A stretch of 41,186 nucleotides of DNA from Candidatus Gastranaerophilales bacterium (GCA_944326465.1 CALVEB010000017.1:1-41186); one strand, 5' to 3'; positions 1 to 8,389 are shown, numbered from the stretch's first letter. Numbers and translations are program-made. Notes: generated by a model not told the origin, from the sequence alone.

Positions 1-2
1 GC

Positions 3-191
3 AACCTAAAAGTAAAGGACGAATACAAAGATAATCCTCCACTCTCTCTTGGCCGCGTCTACTGGTCCAGTGAGGAGAGCGGTGCGCGTAACGCGTACTG
101 CCGGGTCTTCTACACTTCCGGCACGGTCGGCTATGACGGTTACTGGGACTCCAAGGACAGCGGCTTCCGCGCTATATGTGTGTCGAACTAA
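3..191 (+). CDS. C-terminal fragment of a YWSS/GFR-type protein, probable DGR target
   Basis: The reading frame is open from the window edge to TAA at 189-191 and gives 62 residues; the start lies outside the window. The end carries YWSS, a Ser/Tyr/Gly/Asp-rich stretch and a final GFRAICV. This resembles the C-terminus of DUF1566/FGE-like C-type-lectin folds, which often serve as ligand-binding surfaces. Composition changes sharply inside the frame: the first ~16 codons are AT-rich like the rest of the window, whereas bases 51-170 are 77/120 G+C and 26 of the last 46 codons end in C. That pattern fits the variable region of a diversity-generating retroelement target, where AAC-type template codons become NNC. 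No reverse transcriptase or template repeat is in the window, so this is inferred. A GC-rich horizontally acquired domain is the alternative. Confidence 0.6.
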   Translation, partial: NLKVKDEYKDNPPLSLGRVYWSSEESGARNAYCRVFYTSGTVGYDGYWDSKDSGFRAICVSN

Positions 192-213
192 GAGGCTTGG
201 CCTCTTAGTTCGA
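183..213. repeat. Perfect 14-bp inverted repeat spanning the stop codon
   Basis: Arms 183-196 and 200-213 are exact reverse complements around a 3-base loop (TTG). The left arm contains the last codons and the stop of the partial gene. The nearest T-run (235-240) is about 20 bases further on, so this is not a standard intrinsic terminator. A hairpin just after the variable repeat is a known cis element for retrohoming in the Bordetella phage DGR, which is why it is noted with the neighbouring GC-rich codons. Confidence 0.75.
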
Positions 214-265
214 AGGGAATGAGGTAATAGCAAATTTTTTAAAGATATCAAATTATGACAGCAAT

Positions 266-297
266 AAAAAAGGCAATACAAGAAACTTGTATTGCCT
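266..297 (-). terminator. Intrinsic terminator after hydA
   Basis: A perfect 12-bp stem (271-282 with 286-297, loop of 3) is followed on the minus strand by a run of five T (270-266). It lies 24 bases past the hydA stop. The plus-strand side has only a weak T-rich tail, so any action on the partial gene at 3-191 would be less certain. Confidence 0.8.
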
Positions 298-320
298 CAT
301 TTTATACACTACATCAAATA

Positions 321-2072
321 CTAAATATCCCGATATGAATTTGCAAATTTATCTGCGTAAGCAGTATGCAGCAATTCATGAGCCTTATGGGAATTCGGGT
401 GCTCAAGATATTCCTGATAAAGTTTTTGAATTGACGGATTCATGTGAGATTTACGTATCGGTAATTCAGAATCTTCTTTATACAATCCTTCTGCACGTTC
501 AGCTTTAATCTTGCTGTCATCACAGCTTCTTGGCTGACCGCCGCCATTGATACAGCCGCCAGGGCATGCCATAACCTCTAACATCTGGAACGGAGCCGTG
601 CCGTTTTTGATTTCTTGGATGGACTTTTCAGCTTCTTTTAATGTAGAAACAACTCTCACTACAAGTTTTGTGCCTTTTAAATCCAGTTCAACATCGCGGC
701 AGCGATTTTTTGTACCCCGCAGTGGTTTAAAATCAACATCTTTTAACGGTTCACCTGTTGCAAATTCATACGCAGTACGGACTGCTGCTTCCGCAACCCC
801 GCCGGATGCACCGAATATTGTTCCGGCACCGGTATATTCCCCAAACGGTGAATCTGCTTCCTCTGGCTCCAATGCGCTGAAATCAATACCGGCACTTCTT
901 ATCATTCTGCCGAGTTCCTGTGTTGTCAGTACATAATCCGTGTCCGGTCTGCCGTTTTCTGTTAATTCAGGGCGTTTGCACTCATATTTTTTAGCTGTAC
1001 AAGGCATTATTGCAACCACAACCAGATTTTCACGTGCAACTCCAATGTGTTTAGGTACGAGATTTACAAGCACCGGTGATAACATTGACATCGGAGATTT
1101 GCAGCTTGAAAGATGCGGTAACATATCAGGATGATGATCTTCCATATATTTTACCCATGCCGGACAGCAAGAAGTAAACAGAGGAAGATTTTTGCCTGAC
1201 TTTAATCTATCTAAGAATTCTGTTGCTTCTTCCATAATTGTTAAATCAGCGCTGAAATTAGTGTCAAAAACCAGATTAAACCCGATTTTTCTAAGAGCGG
1301 CATTCATCAATTTTATAGAGTTTTCACCTGCCGGAAGTCCGAACATTTCGCCAATAGCAACTCTGGTTGCCGGCGCCATCTGTACAACGACTGTTTTTTC
1401 AGGATTTGTAATTTCTTTCCAGACCGCTTCTATATCGGATTTGATAGTCAAAGCGCCAGTCGGGCAAACTGCAGCGCACTGACCACAGTTTACGCAGTCT
1501 ACCTGTCCTAAAGGTCTGCCGTTCATCGGTTGAACAACGGTTTTAGAGCCGCGGTTAGCAAAGCCCAATACAGAATGTCCCTGAAATTCTGAGCACGCTC
1601 TAACGCATGCGCCGCAGAGTATACATTTATTCGGGTCTCTTACTAATGACGGGCTGCTGTCATCTACCGGAAGATATTCATCAAGCGATTTTTCCGGATA
1701 TCTTATTCTTTTTATGCCATATTCTTCTGAGTATTTTTGAAGTTCGCAGTTGCCTGATTTTTCGCAGGTTAAGCATTCTTTATCGTGGTTAGCGAGTAAA
1801 AGTTCAAGCACTGTTTTTCTTATTCTTCTTGTTTTTTCTGTATTAAGATGGATTTTCAAGCCGTTTTCCGGCGGCATTGTGCAAGAAGATTGAATGCCGC
1901 GGCCTTCAACTTCCACAACGCACATTCTGCATGCGCCAAAAGAAGTCAAATCCGGGCGGTAACAGAATGTAGGTACATTCATGCCGGCCTTTCTTATTAC
2001 TTCAAGCAGGTTTGGTTCGTCGGTAAACTCGACTTCTTTTCCGTCTATAAATAATGTTTTTTTATCTGTCAT
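321..2072 (-). CDS. hydA: [FeFe] hydrogenase catalytic subunit HydA
   Basis: A 583-residue group A [FeFe] hydrogenase that reduces protons or oxidises H2 in the cytoplasm. Domains in order: an N-terminal 2Fe-2S ferredoxin-like domain (Cys37, 48, 51, 64), the His/Cys-ligated 4Fe-4S segment (about 96-109), two 4Fe-4S ferredoxin motifs (Cys150-160 and 193-203), then the H-cluster domain. All three H-cluster signatures are intact: TSCCPAW (300-306), MPCTAKKYE (356-364) and EVMACPGGCINGGGQP (499-514), with ligand cysteines 303, 358, 503 and 507 and the proton-relay Cys302. It is the last gene of hydCBA, the order of NAD(P)-linked, often electron-bifurcating trimeric enzymes. A good ribosome site (AAGGA) precedes the ATG. 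Maturases HydEFG are not in the window. Bifurcation is inferred from gene order, not shown. Confidence 0.95.
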   Translation of the reverse strand: MTDKKTLFIDGKEVEFTDEPNLLEVIRKAGMNVPTFCYRPDLTSFGACRMCVVEVEGRGIQSSCTMPPENGLKIHLNTEKTRRIRKTVLELLLANHDKECLTCEKSGNCELQKYSEEYGIKRIRYPEKSLDEYLPVDDSSPSLVRDPNKCILCGACVRACSEFQGHSVLGFANRGSKTVVQPMNGRPLGQVDCVNCGQCAAVCPTGALTIKSDIEAVWKEITNPEKTVVVQMAPATRVAIGEMFGLPAGENSIKLMNAALRKIGFNLVFDTNFSADLTIMEEATEFLDRLKSGKNLPLFTSCCPAWVKYMEDHHPDMLPHLSSCKSPMSMLSPVLVNLVPKHIGVARENLVVVAIMPCTAKKYECKRPELTENGRPDTDYVLTTQELGRMIRSAGIDFSALEPEEADSPFGEYTGAGTIFGASGGVAEAAVRTAYEFATGEPLKDVDFKPLRGTKNRCRDVELDLKGTKLVVRVVSTLKEAEKSIQEIKNGTAPFQMLEVMACPGGCINGGGQPRSCDDSKIKAERAEGLYKEDSELPIRKSHMNPSIQKLYQEYLEHPNSHKAHELLHTAYADKFANSYRDI

Positions 2073-2106
2073 TTTCGGTTTCCTTTATGTTGTTATAAGG
2101 GAAAGG

Positions 2107-2215
2107 GGAATAAGGCAATAAGGGAAAAGTTCTTTTCAAAAAGTTTATAATAATGACTATTTGAATAATTATCTTTTATAAATCTTATTCCCCTATTTCC
2201 TTATTTCCTTATTCC
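2107..2215. repeat. Imperfect inverted repeat between hydB and hydA
   Basis: The 147-base spacer between hydB and hydA holds 2107-2123 and 2199-2215, which are reverse complements at 16 of 17 positions. The surrounding sequence repeats the theme AAGGGAATAAGG, with an 8-base period (ATTTCCTT) in the right arm. The two halves can fold into a long hairpin on either strand. It may act as an mRNA processing or stability element that sets the HydA:HydB ratio, or be a small interspersed repeat. Neither is proven. Confidence 0.6.
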
Positions 2216-2219
2216 CGTT

Positions 2220-4082
2220 TTACTCCAATACTATCGCTCTGAACGGACAATTTGTCATGCAGGCTTCGCACTTAATACATTTTTCCTGATTAATTTTGTG
2301 CGGCTGCTTAACAACACCCTCAATCGCACCGACCGGACATGTTCTTGCACATTTCGTACATCCCTTACATAATTCCGGAACAATAACGATTTTCTTCATT
2401 GCAGCACAAACACCAGCCGGACATTTTTTGTCCTTGATGTGGGCAATATATTCATCTCTGAAATATTTTAGAGTTGAAAGTACAGGATTCGGAGCCGTTT
2501 TACCCAAACCGCAAAGAGATCCCTCTTTTACAGAATGCGCAAGCTCTTCCAGTAAATCCAAATCACTCATTTCGCCTTTGCCTGCAACGATTTTTTCAAG
2601 AATTTTTAACATATTCTTTGTACCTTCACGGCAAGGAACACATTTTCCGCAGCTTTCGTGCTGGGTAAAGTTCATGAAAAATCTTGCGACTTCAACAATA
2701 CAGGTATTTTCAGCCATAACAACAAGTCCGCCTGAACCGACCATTGCTCCGGCCTTAATCAAATTGTCGTAATCCATAGGGATATCAAGATGTTCTTCTG
2801 TCAAACATCCGCCGGAAGGCCCGCCGATTTGAACAGCTTTGAACTTCTTGCCGCCTCTGATACCGCCTCCGATATCAAATACGATTTCTCTTAAAGTTGT
2901 ACCCATCGGCACTTCTATAAGTCCGGTGTTGTTAACTTCGCCTGTAAGCGCAAAGGTTTTTGTACCTTTTGAAGTTTCTGTACCCATTGACGCAAACCAA
3001 TCTGCACCTTTTAACATAATTACAGGTACATTAGCGAGCGTTTCAACGTTGTTAATCAGTGTCGGACGGCCGAAAAGTCCTTTGTTTGCAGGAAATGGCG
3101 GTTTCGGACGCGGCATTCCGCGTTCACCTTCAATTGATGCTATAAGAGCAGTTTCTTCACCGCAGACAAATGCTCCGGCACCTTCTTTGATATGTAAAGT
3201 GAATGAAAAATCACTGCCCATTATATTTTTGCCTAAGAAATTTCTTTCTTCGGCATCGGCAATAGCTTTGCGCAAACGCTTGATTGCAAGCGGATATTCG
3301 GCACGAACATAAATGTAACCTTCATCTGCACCTATTGCAAAAGCGGCAATTGCCATACCTTCAAGAAGTTTATGCGGATCCCCCTCCATAATACTTCTGT
3401 CCATAAATGCACCCGGGTCGCCTTCGTCACCGTTACAAACAACATAAGATTTTCCGCCTCTGTTTGCAGCAGTAAATCTCCATTTTCTGCCTGTCGGGAA
3501 ACCTCCGCCGCCACGGCCGCGTAATCCTGATTTTTCTATTTCTGCAATAACTGCATCCGGATCATTGGCTTCTATAACATTTGCTAAAGCTTCATATCCT
3601 CTGACCGCAATTGCTTCATCTATACATTCTGCGTTGATGTGACCGCAGTTTGCAAGCGCTGTACGCGTTTGCTTTGCGTAGAAATTAATATCTTCACTTT
3701 TTCTGATATGTTCATGCGTTTTTGGATCCGTGTATAGAAGACGTTCCACTGGTTTGTCGTTTCTGATGTGGCTTTCATAAATCTCTTCAACATCAGATAC
3801 TTTTACTCTTACATAAGTAACGTCTTTGTCCGGAATAATAACAAGAACGCCCTGTTCGCAAAAACCGTGGCAGCCGGTCGGAACAATTGTCATCTTGTCA
3901 TAATCTGTCAGAATAGAGACATCAGCCCCGAGTTCTTTAAATTTTTCAATGACTTTTAAAGATCCGTTTGCCACACAGCCTGTTCCAGCGCACACAAGAA
4001 CACGTAATCCCTGTTTTTTAATTGCTTCCTGTGCTTTTTTTTGTTCTTCTTTTATATTAATATTCAAACTTGTTTTCTCCAT
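2220..4082 (-). CDS. hydB: NADH-binding NuoF-like hydrogenase subunit HydB
   Basis: A 620-residue flavoprotein subunit of the hydrogenase, handling NAD(P)H and passing electrons between FMN and Fe-S clusters. Order: an N-terminal thioredoxin-like 2Fe-2S domain (cysteines in CAGTGC and in the GCHGFC segment), the NuoF core with the glycine-rich NADH/FMN motif GRGGGGFPTGRKW and CNGDEGDPGA, an SLBB region, the NuoF 4Fe-4S motif CGKCVPCREG, and two C-terminal 4Fe-4S motifs (CKGCTKCARTC and CIKCEACMTNC). The C-terminal ferredoxin extension is typical of HydB of trimeric [FeFe] hydrogenases and absent from plain complex I NuoF. A strong GGAGG lies inside the end of hydC. One base separates the hydC stop from this ATG, so coupled translation is likely. 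Confidence 0.94.
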   Translation of the reverse strand: MEKTSLNINIKEEQKKAQEAIKKQGLRVLVCAGTGCVANGSLKVIEKFKELGADVSILTDYDKMTIVPTGCHGFCEQGVLVIIPDKDVTYVRVKVSDVEEIYESHIRNDKPVERLLYTDPKTHEHIRKSEDINFYAKQTRTALANCGHINAECIDEAIAVRGYEALANVIEANDPDAVIAEIEKSGLRGRGGGGFPTGRKWRFTAANRGGKSYVVCNGDEGDPGAFMDRSIMEGDPHKLLEGMAIAAFAIGADEGYIYVRAEYPLAIKRLRKAIADAEERNFLGKNIMGSDFSFTLHIKEGAGAFVCGEETALIASIEGERGMPRPKPPFPANKGLFGRPTLINNVETLANVPVIMLKGADWFASMGTETSKGTKTFALTGEVNNTGLIEVPMGTTLREIVFDIGGGIRGGKKFKAVQIGGPSGGCLTEEHLDIPMDYDNLIKAGAMVGSGGLVVMAENTCIVEVARFFMNFTQHESCGKCVPCREGTKNMLKILEKIVAGKGEMSDLDLLEELAHSVKEGSLCGLGKTAPNPVLSTLKYFRDEYIAHIKDKKCPAGVCAAMKKIVIVPELCKGCTKCARTCPVGAIEGVVKQPHKINQEKCIKCEACMTNCPFRAIVLE

Positions 4083-4083
4083 A

Positions 4084-4578
4084 TTAACGATCCTCCTTCA
4101 AAAGCGTATCCAGAACAATACTGATTGCATCGGATGTCATTTGCGGATAAACTTTGTCATTAATAACGACAACCGGTGCAAGCCCGCAGGCTCCAAGACA
4201 GCTTACTGTTTCCAGAGAGAACAAACCGTCTTCCGTTGTCATTGCGCCATCCTTTAATTCAAGTTTGTTTTTAATAGCATTTAATACCGGCATTGACCCT
4301 CTAACGTGGCAGGCTGTTCCGTCGCAGACTTTTATTTCGTATTTTCCTTTTGGTTCAAGGGAAAATTGTGCGTAAAATGTTGCGACGCCAAAAACAGTTG
4401 CCGGAGAAAGTCCTTCTATTTTTGTTCCGATATAAATCATTGCATCTTCAGGCAGGTATCTGTATACTTCCTGTACTTTTTGTAAAATCGCAATCAAGTT
4501 GGATTTTTTGTATTCGTAAGATTTCAAAATTTCATCCAGCTTAGATGTGTTGATTTTATGATGATTTTCTACAGTCAT
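4084..4578 (-). CDS. hydC: NuoE-like 2Fe-2S hydrogenase subunit HydC
   Basis: A 164-residue thioredoxin-fold 2Fe-2S protein of the NuoE/HydC family. The cluster cysteines are in CDGTACH and CLGACGLAP, preceded by the helical N-terminal domain usual for NuoE. It is the first gene of hydCBA and would relay electrons between HydB and HydA. A TTG two codons upstream is in frame, but AGGAG would abut it with no spacing. The ATG at 4578 has AGGAG six bases upstream and is chosen. Upstream lies a 10-bp inverted repeat that may be the operator of the cluster. Confidence 0.92.
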   Translation of the reverse strand: MTVENHHKINTSKLDEILKSYEYKKSNLIAILQKVQEVYRYLPEDAMIYIGTKIEGLSPATVFGVATFYAQFSLEPKGKYEIKVCDGTACHVRGSMPVLNAIKNKLELKDGAMTTEDGLFSLETVSCLGACGLAPVVVINDKVYPQMTSDAISIVLDTLLKEDR

Positions 4579-4612
4579 CTCCAACTCCTATGTAAATGTA
4601 TTGACCTTTAAA

Positions 4613-4647
4613 ATTATGCAATAAATAACCCAAAACAATTGCATAAT
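4613..4647 (-). promoter_or_regulatory. 10-bp inverted repeat upstream of hydCBA, candidate operator
   Basis: ATTATGCAAT at 4613-4622 and ATTGCATAAT at 4638-4647 are exact reverse complements separated by 15 bases, 35-70 bases upstream of the hydC start. The right-hand element, read on the minus strand, offers CATAAT-like -10 sequences, but I see no -35 at good spacing. It does not match the Rex consensus. A dimeric redox regulator or an mRNA hairpin are both possible. Confidence 0.4.
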
Positions 4648-4699
4648 CTTTCCTAAATTATCACACATAAACATAAGAAAAGCAAGAGTGTATTTTTAC

Positions 4700-5194
4700 T
4701 TAAATATTAGCAGCGTTTTTACCGGTTATACTTCTTGTCATATCTTCAATATTTCTGTAAAAGTTGCGTAAAAAGTTATCTTCTGTTGTATGTATGCCTG
4801 TTCTGACGTATTGAAGATCCTGTTCGCCTTTTACCGGAATAACTACTCTTTGTTCACGTTGTTTTGGATATATGGCATCTGTTTTCGCCGGCACAATTTT
4901 TTCTGTGGATTTACGGGTCAAAAGATTGGTTAATACAACTTTTAAATTTTCAGCCGGTTCATCAGCCAGTGCACTATTCATACCTTCTCTTGATTCAAAC
5001 ACATCAACGCGTACACCTTTTGATTTTGCATAGTTTGCGATAACCGGTCTTGCGGTATATAGTTGGCTAAATGAATCGCCATAAGTATTAACATCATGGA
5101 TATGAACGAAATTTTCCATTTCTTTTTCTTGTTTCAAAATTTTGTTGGTATCTATTCGCCTTTGGATATTTCCAATAATTCTTCCTACGTTCAT
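4700..5194 (-). CDS. Hypothetical protein, 164 residues
   Basis: I do not recognise the family. The protein is soluble and basic to neutral, with no signal peptide or membrane segment. Residues 1-35 are helical and charged (MNVGRIIGNIQRR start). The middle segment NYAKSKGVRVDVFESREGM suggests a small alpha/beta fold, and the C-terminus is helical. The open frame extends 15 codons further upstream, but only the ATG at 5194 has a well-placed ribosome site (GGAGG five bases away), so that start is used. It stands alone between hydC (its stop is 121 bases from the hydC start) and nth on the same strand, with no terminator visible after it. Confidence 0.75.
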   Translation of the reverse strand: MNVGRIIGNIQRRIDTNKILKQEKEMENFVHIHDVNTYGDSFSQLYTARPVIANYAKSKGVRVDVFESREGMNSALADEPAENLKVVLTNLLTRKSTEKIVPAKTDAIYPKQREQRVVIPVKGEQDLQYVRTGIHTTEDNFLRNFYRNIEDMTRSITGKNAANI

Positions 5195-5284
5195 ATAAAC
5201 CTCCATTATTTTTATTATTGTTAGACTTCCTAAAAACACTAAATATAATTTTTTGCCTTTACTTGCATATAAAACTTAACAAAA

Positions 5285-5932
5285 CTAAATAATTTTTGCG
5301 CAATACTCTTTAATCGGACAGAGATCACACATAGGTTTTTGCGGTTTGCAGACATTTTGACCGTGTGTTACAATAAGCGTATTTATATCAATCCAGTGTT
5401 TTACAGGTAATTTTTCACGCAGAGCAAACTCTGTTTCCTCCGGATTTTTGGTTTTCACATACCCCATTCTGTTAAAAATCCTGTGCACATGAACATCTAC
5501 GCAAATAGCAGGTTTATTAAAACCTCTGGCGATTGTCAGGTTTGCAGTTTTTCGTCCGACACCGTTGAATTTAACAAGTTCCTCTATTGTATCAGGGACT
5601 TTGCCATTATATTTTTCAACAATCTCTTTTGAAAGTTCAATAATCTGTTTTGCCTTATTTGCATAAAATCCAACAGGATAAATCGCCTTTTCTAATTCTT
5701 TTTCATCGCATTTTGCAAAATCCTGCGGTGTTCTGCCGAGTTTCAACATTCTTAGCGTTGCAGGATAAGTGGTTTTGTCGTTTGTTCTCAGGCTCAAAAT
5801 ACATGCAATTAAAACAAGATAAGGGTCATTAAATGAATCCATAAGCCCTACAAAGTCGCTTTTTTGCTGTTTAGCGGCTTTCAATAATTCCACTACCTTA
5901 TCAATATTTTTATCGTTAAATTTTTTATTCAC
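5285..5932 (-). CDS. nth: Endonuclease III (DNA glycosylase/AP lyase)
   Basis: A 215-residue base-excision repair enzyme that removes oxidised pyrimidines and cleaves the abasic site. The helix-hairpin-helix motif FNGVGRKTAN contains the catalytic lysine (Lys128), and VDVHVHRI holds the catalytic aspartate (Asp146). The 4Fe-4S loop is C-X6-C-X2-C-X5-C near the C-terminus (Cys195-211). The segment LSLRTND replaces the E. coli LSAQATD, as in archaeal-type Nth. The start is GTG at 5932, overlapping the lpxK stop by 8 bases with little Shine-Dalgarno sequence, so translation probably depends on coupling to lpxK. Confidence 0.93.
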   Translation of the reverse strand: MNKKFNDKNIDKVVELLKAAKQQKSDFVGLMDSFNDPYLVLIACILSLRTNDKTTYPATLRMLKLGRTPQDFAKCDEKELEKAIYPVGFYANKAKQIIELSKEIVEKYNGKVPDTIEELVKFNGVGRKTANLTIARGFNKPAICVDVHVHRIFNRMGYVKTKNPEETEFALREKLPVKHWIDINTLIVTHGQNVCKPQKPMCDLCPIKEYCAKII

Positions 5933-6941
5933 CTAACAATTCCTTCACATCTATGACAGTTTTCAATTTCAATGCATAAATATTATCATAATCAAACGCC
6001 TGTAGTTTTACCGCGTCTTTTTCTGTCACGACAATATTGCCGCTAATATTTTTAATGTCATCTTCAATATATTGATGATGATCGTCCAGCGCGATCTTAG
6101 CTTTAAGATTATAATTTTTCAAAAATGCAAAAAACTGTTCAGGCTGGCCGATTGCGCACAGTGCTGTAATCCCGGCATCCGGCGGTAATTTTTCGCCTGT
6201 CTTGACATTATATACAAAATCAGGTTCGGTTTTGCATACAAATGTTTGCAGATTGAGTTTTTTCCCCATAATTTTAGCGAGTTTTTCAGCACGTTTATGG
6301 TCTGTATTTTTGCTTACAATAACAAATTTATCTATACGTTGAAAAGCTTCATTACCTTCTCTGAGAGGCCCTGCCGGAAGAAGATTTTCATTACCGAAAC
6401 CTTTTTCACTATCCATAAGAACTATATCTAAATCGCGGTGCAATTTTCTGTGTTGAAAGCCGTCATCAAGGATTATGTGCGTAGCAGCGAATTTTTTAAC
6501 AGCATATTCAGCGCCTTTAAATCTGTTTTTTGTTGTTATAACAATGGATTTAGTATTTTCAGCCAGCCAGTAAGGTTCATCGCCGGCCATTTTGGCATTG
6601 TGATAAATTTTTTCACCGTCGGAAATTATATTTATATTTTTGTTGGAAAGCCCGCCGCCATACCCGCGCGAAACTATAGCCGGCTTTTGGCCGATTGATG
6701 CCAAATATTTTGCTATTTCTGCAACAACGGGTGTTTTGCCGACGCCGCCGGTTGTAACATTCCCGACAGATATTACATAAGCCTGAACTCTTTTAGGTTT
6801 TAGAATATTTTTGTCATAAAGCAGATTTTTTAACCCGCTGCCAAGTCCGTAAAATACCGAACAAAATTCCAGCAGCTTAAATAAAGCACCTTTTGCTTCT
6901 TTATTATAATGAATTTCCGTTATTTTAGTTTTTAATTCCAT
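5925..6941 (-). CDS. lpxK: Tetraacyldisaccharide 4'-kinase LpxK
   Basis: A 338-residue inner-membrane-associated kinase that phosphorylates the lipid A disaccharide precursor at the 4' position. The P-loop is unusual in form but typical of the family (GNVTTGGVGKTP, about 58-69). DDGFQHRKLHRDLDIVLMD is the LpxK signature. The N-terminal region has the amphipathic segment expected at the membrane surface. Its presence means the organism makes lipid A, so it has a true outer membrane. It lies 17 bases downstream of the MCE-domain gene and overlaps nth, suggesting one transcript. Confidence 0.93.
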   Translation of the reverse strand: MELKTKITEIHYNKEAKGALFKLLEFCSVFYGLGSGLKNLLYDKNILKPKRVQAYVISVGNVTTGGVGKTPVVAEIAKYLASIGQKPAIVSRGYGGGLSNKNINIISDGEKIYHNAKMAGDEPYWLAENTKSIVITTKNRFKGAEYAVKKFAATHIILDDGFQHRKLHRDLDIVLMDSEKGFGNENLLPAGPLREGNEAFQRIDKFVIVSKNTDHKRAEKLAKIMGKKLNLQTFVCKTEPDFVYNVKTGEKLPPDAGITALCAIGQPEQFFAFLKNYNLKAKIALDDHHQYIEDDIKNISGNIVVTEKDAVKLQAFDYDNIYALKLKTVIDVKELLGE

Positions 6942-6958
6942 TGTTTTTTCCGAGAAAA

Positions 6959-8320
6959 TCAGAACATTAATCTGAACAGCAGGAAGCGTTTATTCAGTTT
7001 TTCTGAGAATTTTCTTAAATTAGATGTTGTTTCAGATGTATCATCAATAATTTTTTCCAGTTCGGATTTGTTTTCAGGAGTAAGCTTGTTAACCGCCGCA
7101 AGCGTTCTTGATATATCACACATCGCGTTGTTGATATTGTTTACAGCTCTTGTCAAATCTTTTTTCAACTGCTCGTCTTTAGTCAAAGAATTAACATAAG
7201 CACTTATTTCATTAACATTATGCGTAATTGCTCTCAAATCTTGAGCCATTTGTTCGGCTTCTTCGTCATTACCGATAATTTTATTCAAATTATTTGCAAG
7301 CTGTTCCACTGAATCCGCGGTTGAATAAATTGTTGTTTTGAATTGCGGATCACCGATTATACTGTTAACATTTTCTGATATTGTATGGAAATCCTGCGTT
7401 GCCTGATCCATCATAGCCATCATGTTTTCGATATCGGTTTTAGATGAATCAATAAGCTCATTGAGTTTTGTCATAGTATCGCTTGTCTGAGCAGTCAGAC
7501 TGTTGATATTTGTGACAGACATCTTTAATTCTGCTATGACTTCATCTGATAATAGATCGTTAATCTTCTGGTTTGTTTCTGTAAGAGATTCTGCTGCCTT
7601 GTACTGCCAATCCATGAAATCTGCTATTCTCATCGGTTCTACAATTGTATATGGAGAAGATTGTTTAGGATAAGGCAAGACAACATCATCCAGTGTCGAA
7701 ATTCGTAATTTATAAGTACCGTCCTCTTTTACGGCACGGCCTTTCAAAAATTCCGGAAGGATTAACCCCGGCAGATCTACTATATAATTAATTTTATAAG
7801 CGTAATTTGTTTTAATGGTTTCTTTAATATTATAAGGAACAACGTCGTGAGAAACGACTTCTATATTTGTAATTTTACCAACATTATAGTACTTATCGCC
7901 GAGTTTCATTTGCACATCGTCATCTTTATAAAGGATATTAGCATTTTTCATCGGAACGTAGATAGTTCTGTTTTTAGGCGGAGTAATTTCTAAAAACAAT
8001 TCGCCAATAAGCCCTGATTGCTGAATAGAGAACATTGAAGCTTTCGGGATAGAAATATGCGGTTCTGTGATTACAAATTTCACGTTAACATGGCTGTTTA
8101 CCCCGTCTAATACAGGTTGTATTTCTTCGACCTGCCCTACACGTATTCCCATCATCTGAACGCCGGCACCGGGGCGCATTCCGTTCACATCCTTGAATTG
8201 AACTTCAATACGCTTTGCGGAAGAAAAAGCACGGCCTTTGACTTTGAATACTATCCCGACCAGCAAAATTATTGCTATGAGAGTTAAAAGACCAACCTTA
8301 AATGATGACGAAAATTTCAT
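6959..8320 (-). CDS. MCE/MlaD-family lipid-transport substrate-binding protein
   Basis: A 453-residue protein anchored by one N-terminal membrane helix (FKVGLLTLIAIILLVGIVFKV), followed by a single MCE domain (IEVQFKDVNGMRPGAGVQMMGIRVGQVEEI) and a long C-terminal half rich in heptad-like helices. This is the architecture of MlaD and cyanobacterial/plastid TGD2, which carry phospholipids between membranes with an MlaE permease and MlaF ATPase. Neither partner is in the window. An in-frame upstream ATG exists, but AAGGAAAGGA precedes the ATG at 8320 at a good distance and a promoter lies just upstream, so the shorter form is used. mlaD-like, lpxK and nth are closely spaced. Confidence 0.88.
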   Translation of the reverse strand: MKFSSSFKVGLLTLIAIILLVGIVFKVKGRAFSSAKRIEVQFKDVNGMRPGAGVQMMGIRVGQVEEIQPVLDGVNSHVNVKFVITEPHISIPKASMFSIQQSGLIGELFLEITPPKNRTIYVPMKNANILYKDDDVQMKLGDKYYNVGKITNIEVVSHDVVPYNIKETIKTNYAYKINYIVDLPGLILPEFLKGRAVKEDGTYKLRISTLDDVVLPYPKQSSPYTIVEPMRIADFMDWQYKAAESLTETNQKINDLLSDEVIAELKMSVTNINSLTAQTSDTMTKLNELIDSSKTDIENMMAMMDQATQDFHTISENVNSIIGDPQFKTTIYSTADSVEQLANNLNKIIGNDEEAEQMAQDLRAITHNVNEISAYVNSLTKDEQLKKDLTRAVNNINNAMCDISRTLAAVNKLTPENKSELEKIIDDTSETTSNLRKFSEKLNKRFLLFRLMF

Positions 8321-8360
8321 TAAGAATCCTTTCCTTACGCAAAATAATCTTCTTGTATTT

Positions 8361-8389
8361 ATCGTAGCAGAAAAAATAAAAACTTGCAA
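8361..8389 (-). promoter_or_regulatory. Promoter of mlaD-lpxK-nth
   Basis: On the minus strand TTGCAA (8389-8384), a 17-base spacer and TACGAT (8366-8361) form a sigma-70-type promoter, with TGC directly before the -10 (extended -10). It lies 40 bases upstream of the mlaD-like ATG, in the gap after the acsC-like gene. Confidence 0.6.

Noticed and set aside
214-240. Reading 183-213 plus the T-run at 235-240 as an ordinary terminator
   Set aside because: About 20 bases separate stem and T-run, too far for intrinsic termination.
6-281. Minus-strand frame of 91 codons at the window edge
   Set aside because: It runs antisense through the GC-rich partial gene and across both hairpins, has no ribosome site, and its protein has no domain pattern; the plus-strand frame shows family motifs.
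2296-2772. 158-codon plus-strand frame inside hydB
   Set aside because: Antisense shadow of conserved Fe-S coding sequence; no ribosome site and no recognisable motif.
4579-4584. TTG start giving two extra residues for HydC
   Set aside because: AGGAG would directly abut the TTG with no spacer; the ATG at 4578 is well placed.
8321-8389. N-terminal extension of the MlaD-like protein from an upstream ATG
   Set aside because: The extension overlaps the promoter elements, has no ribosome site and would bury the membrane anchor.
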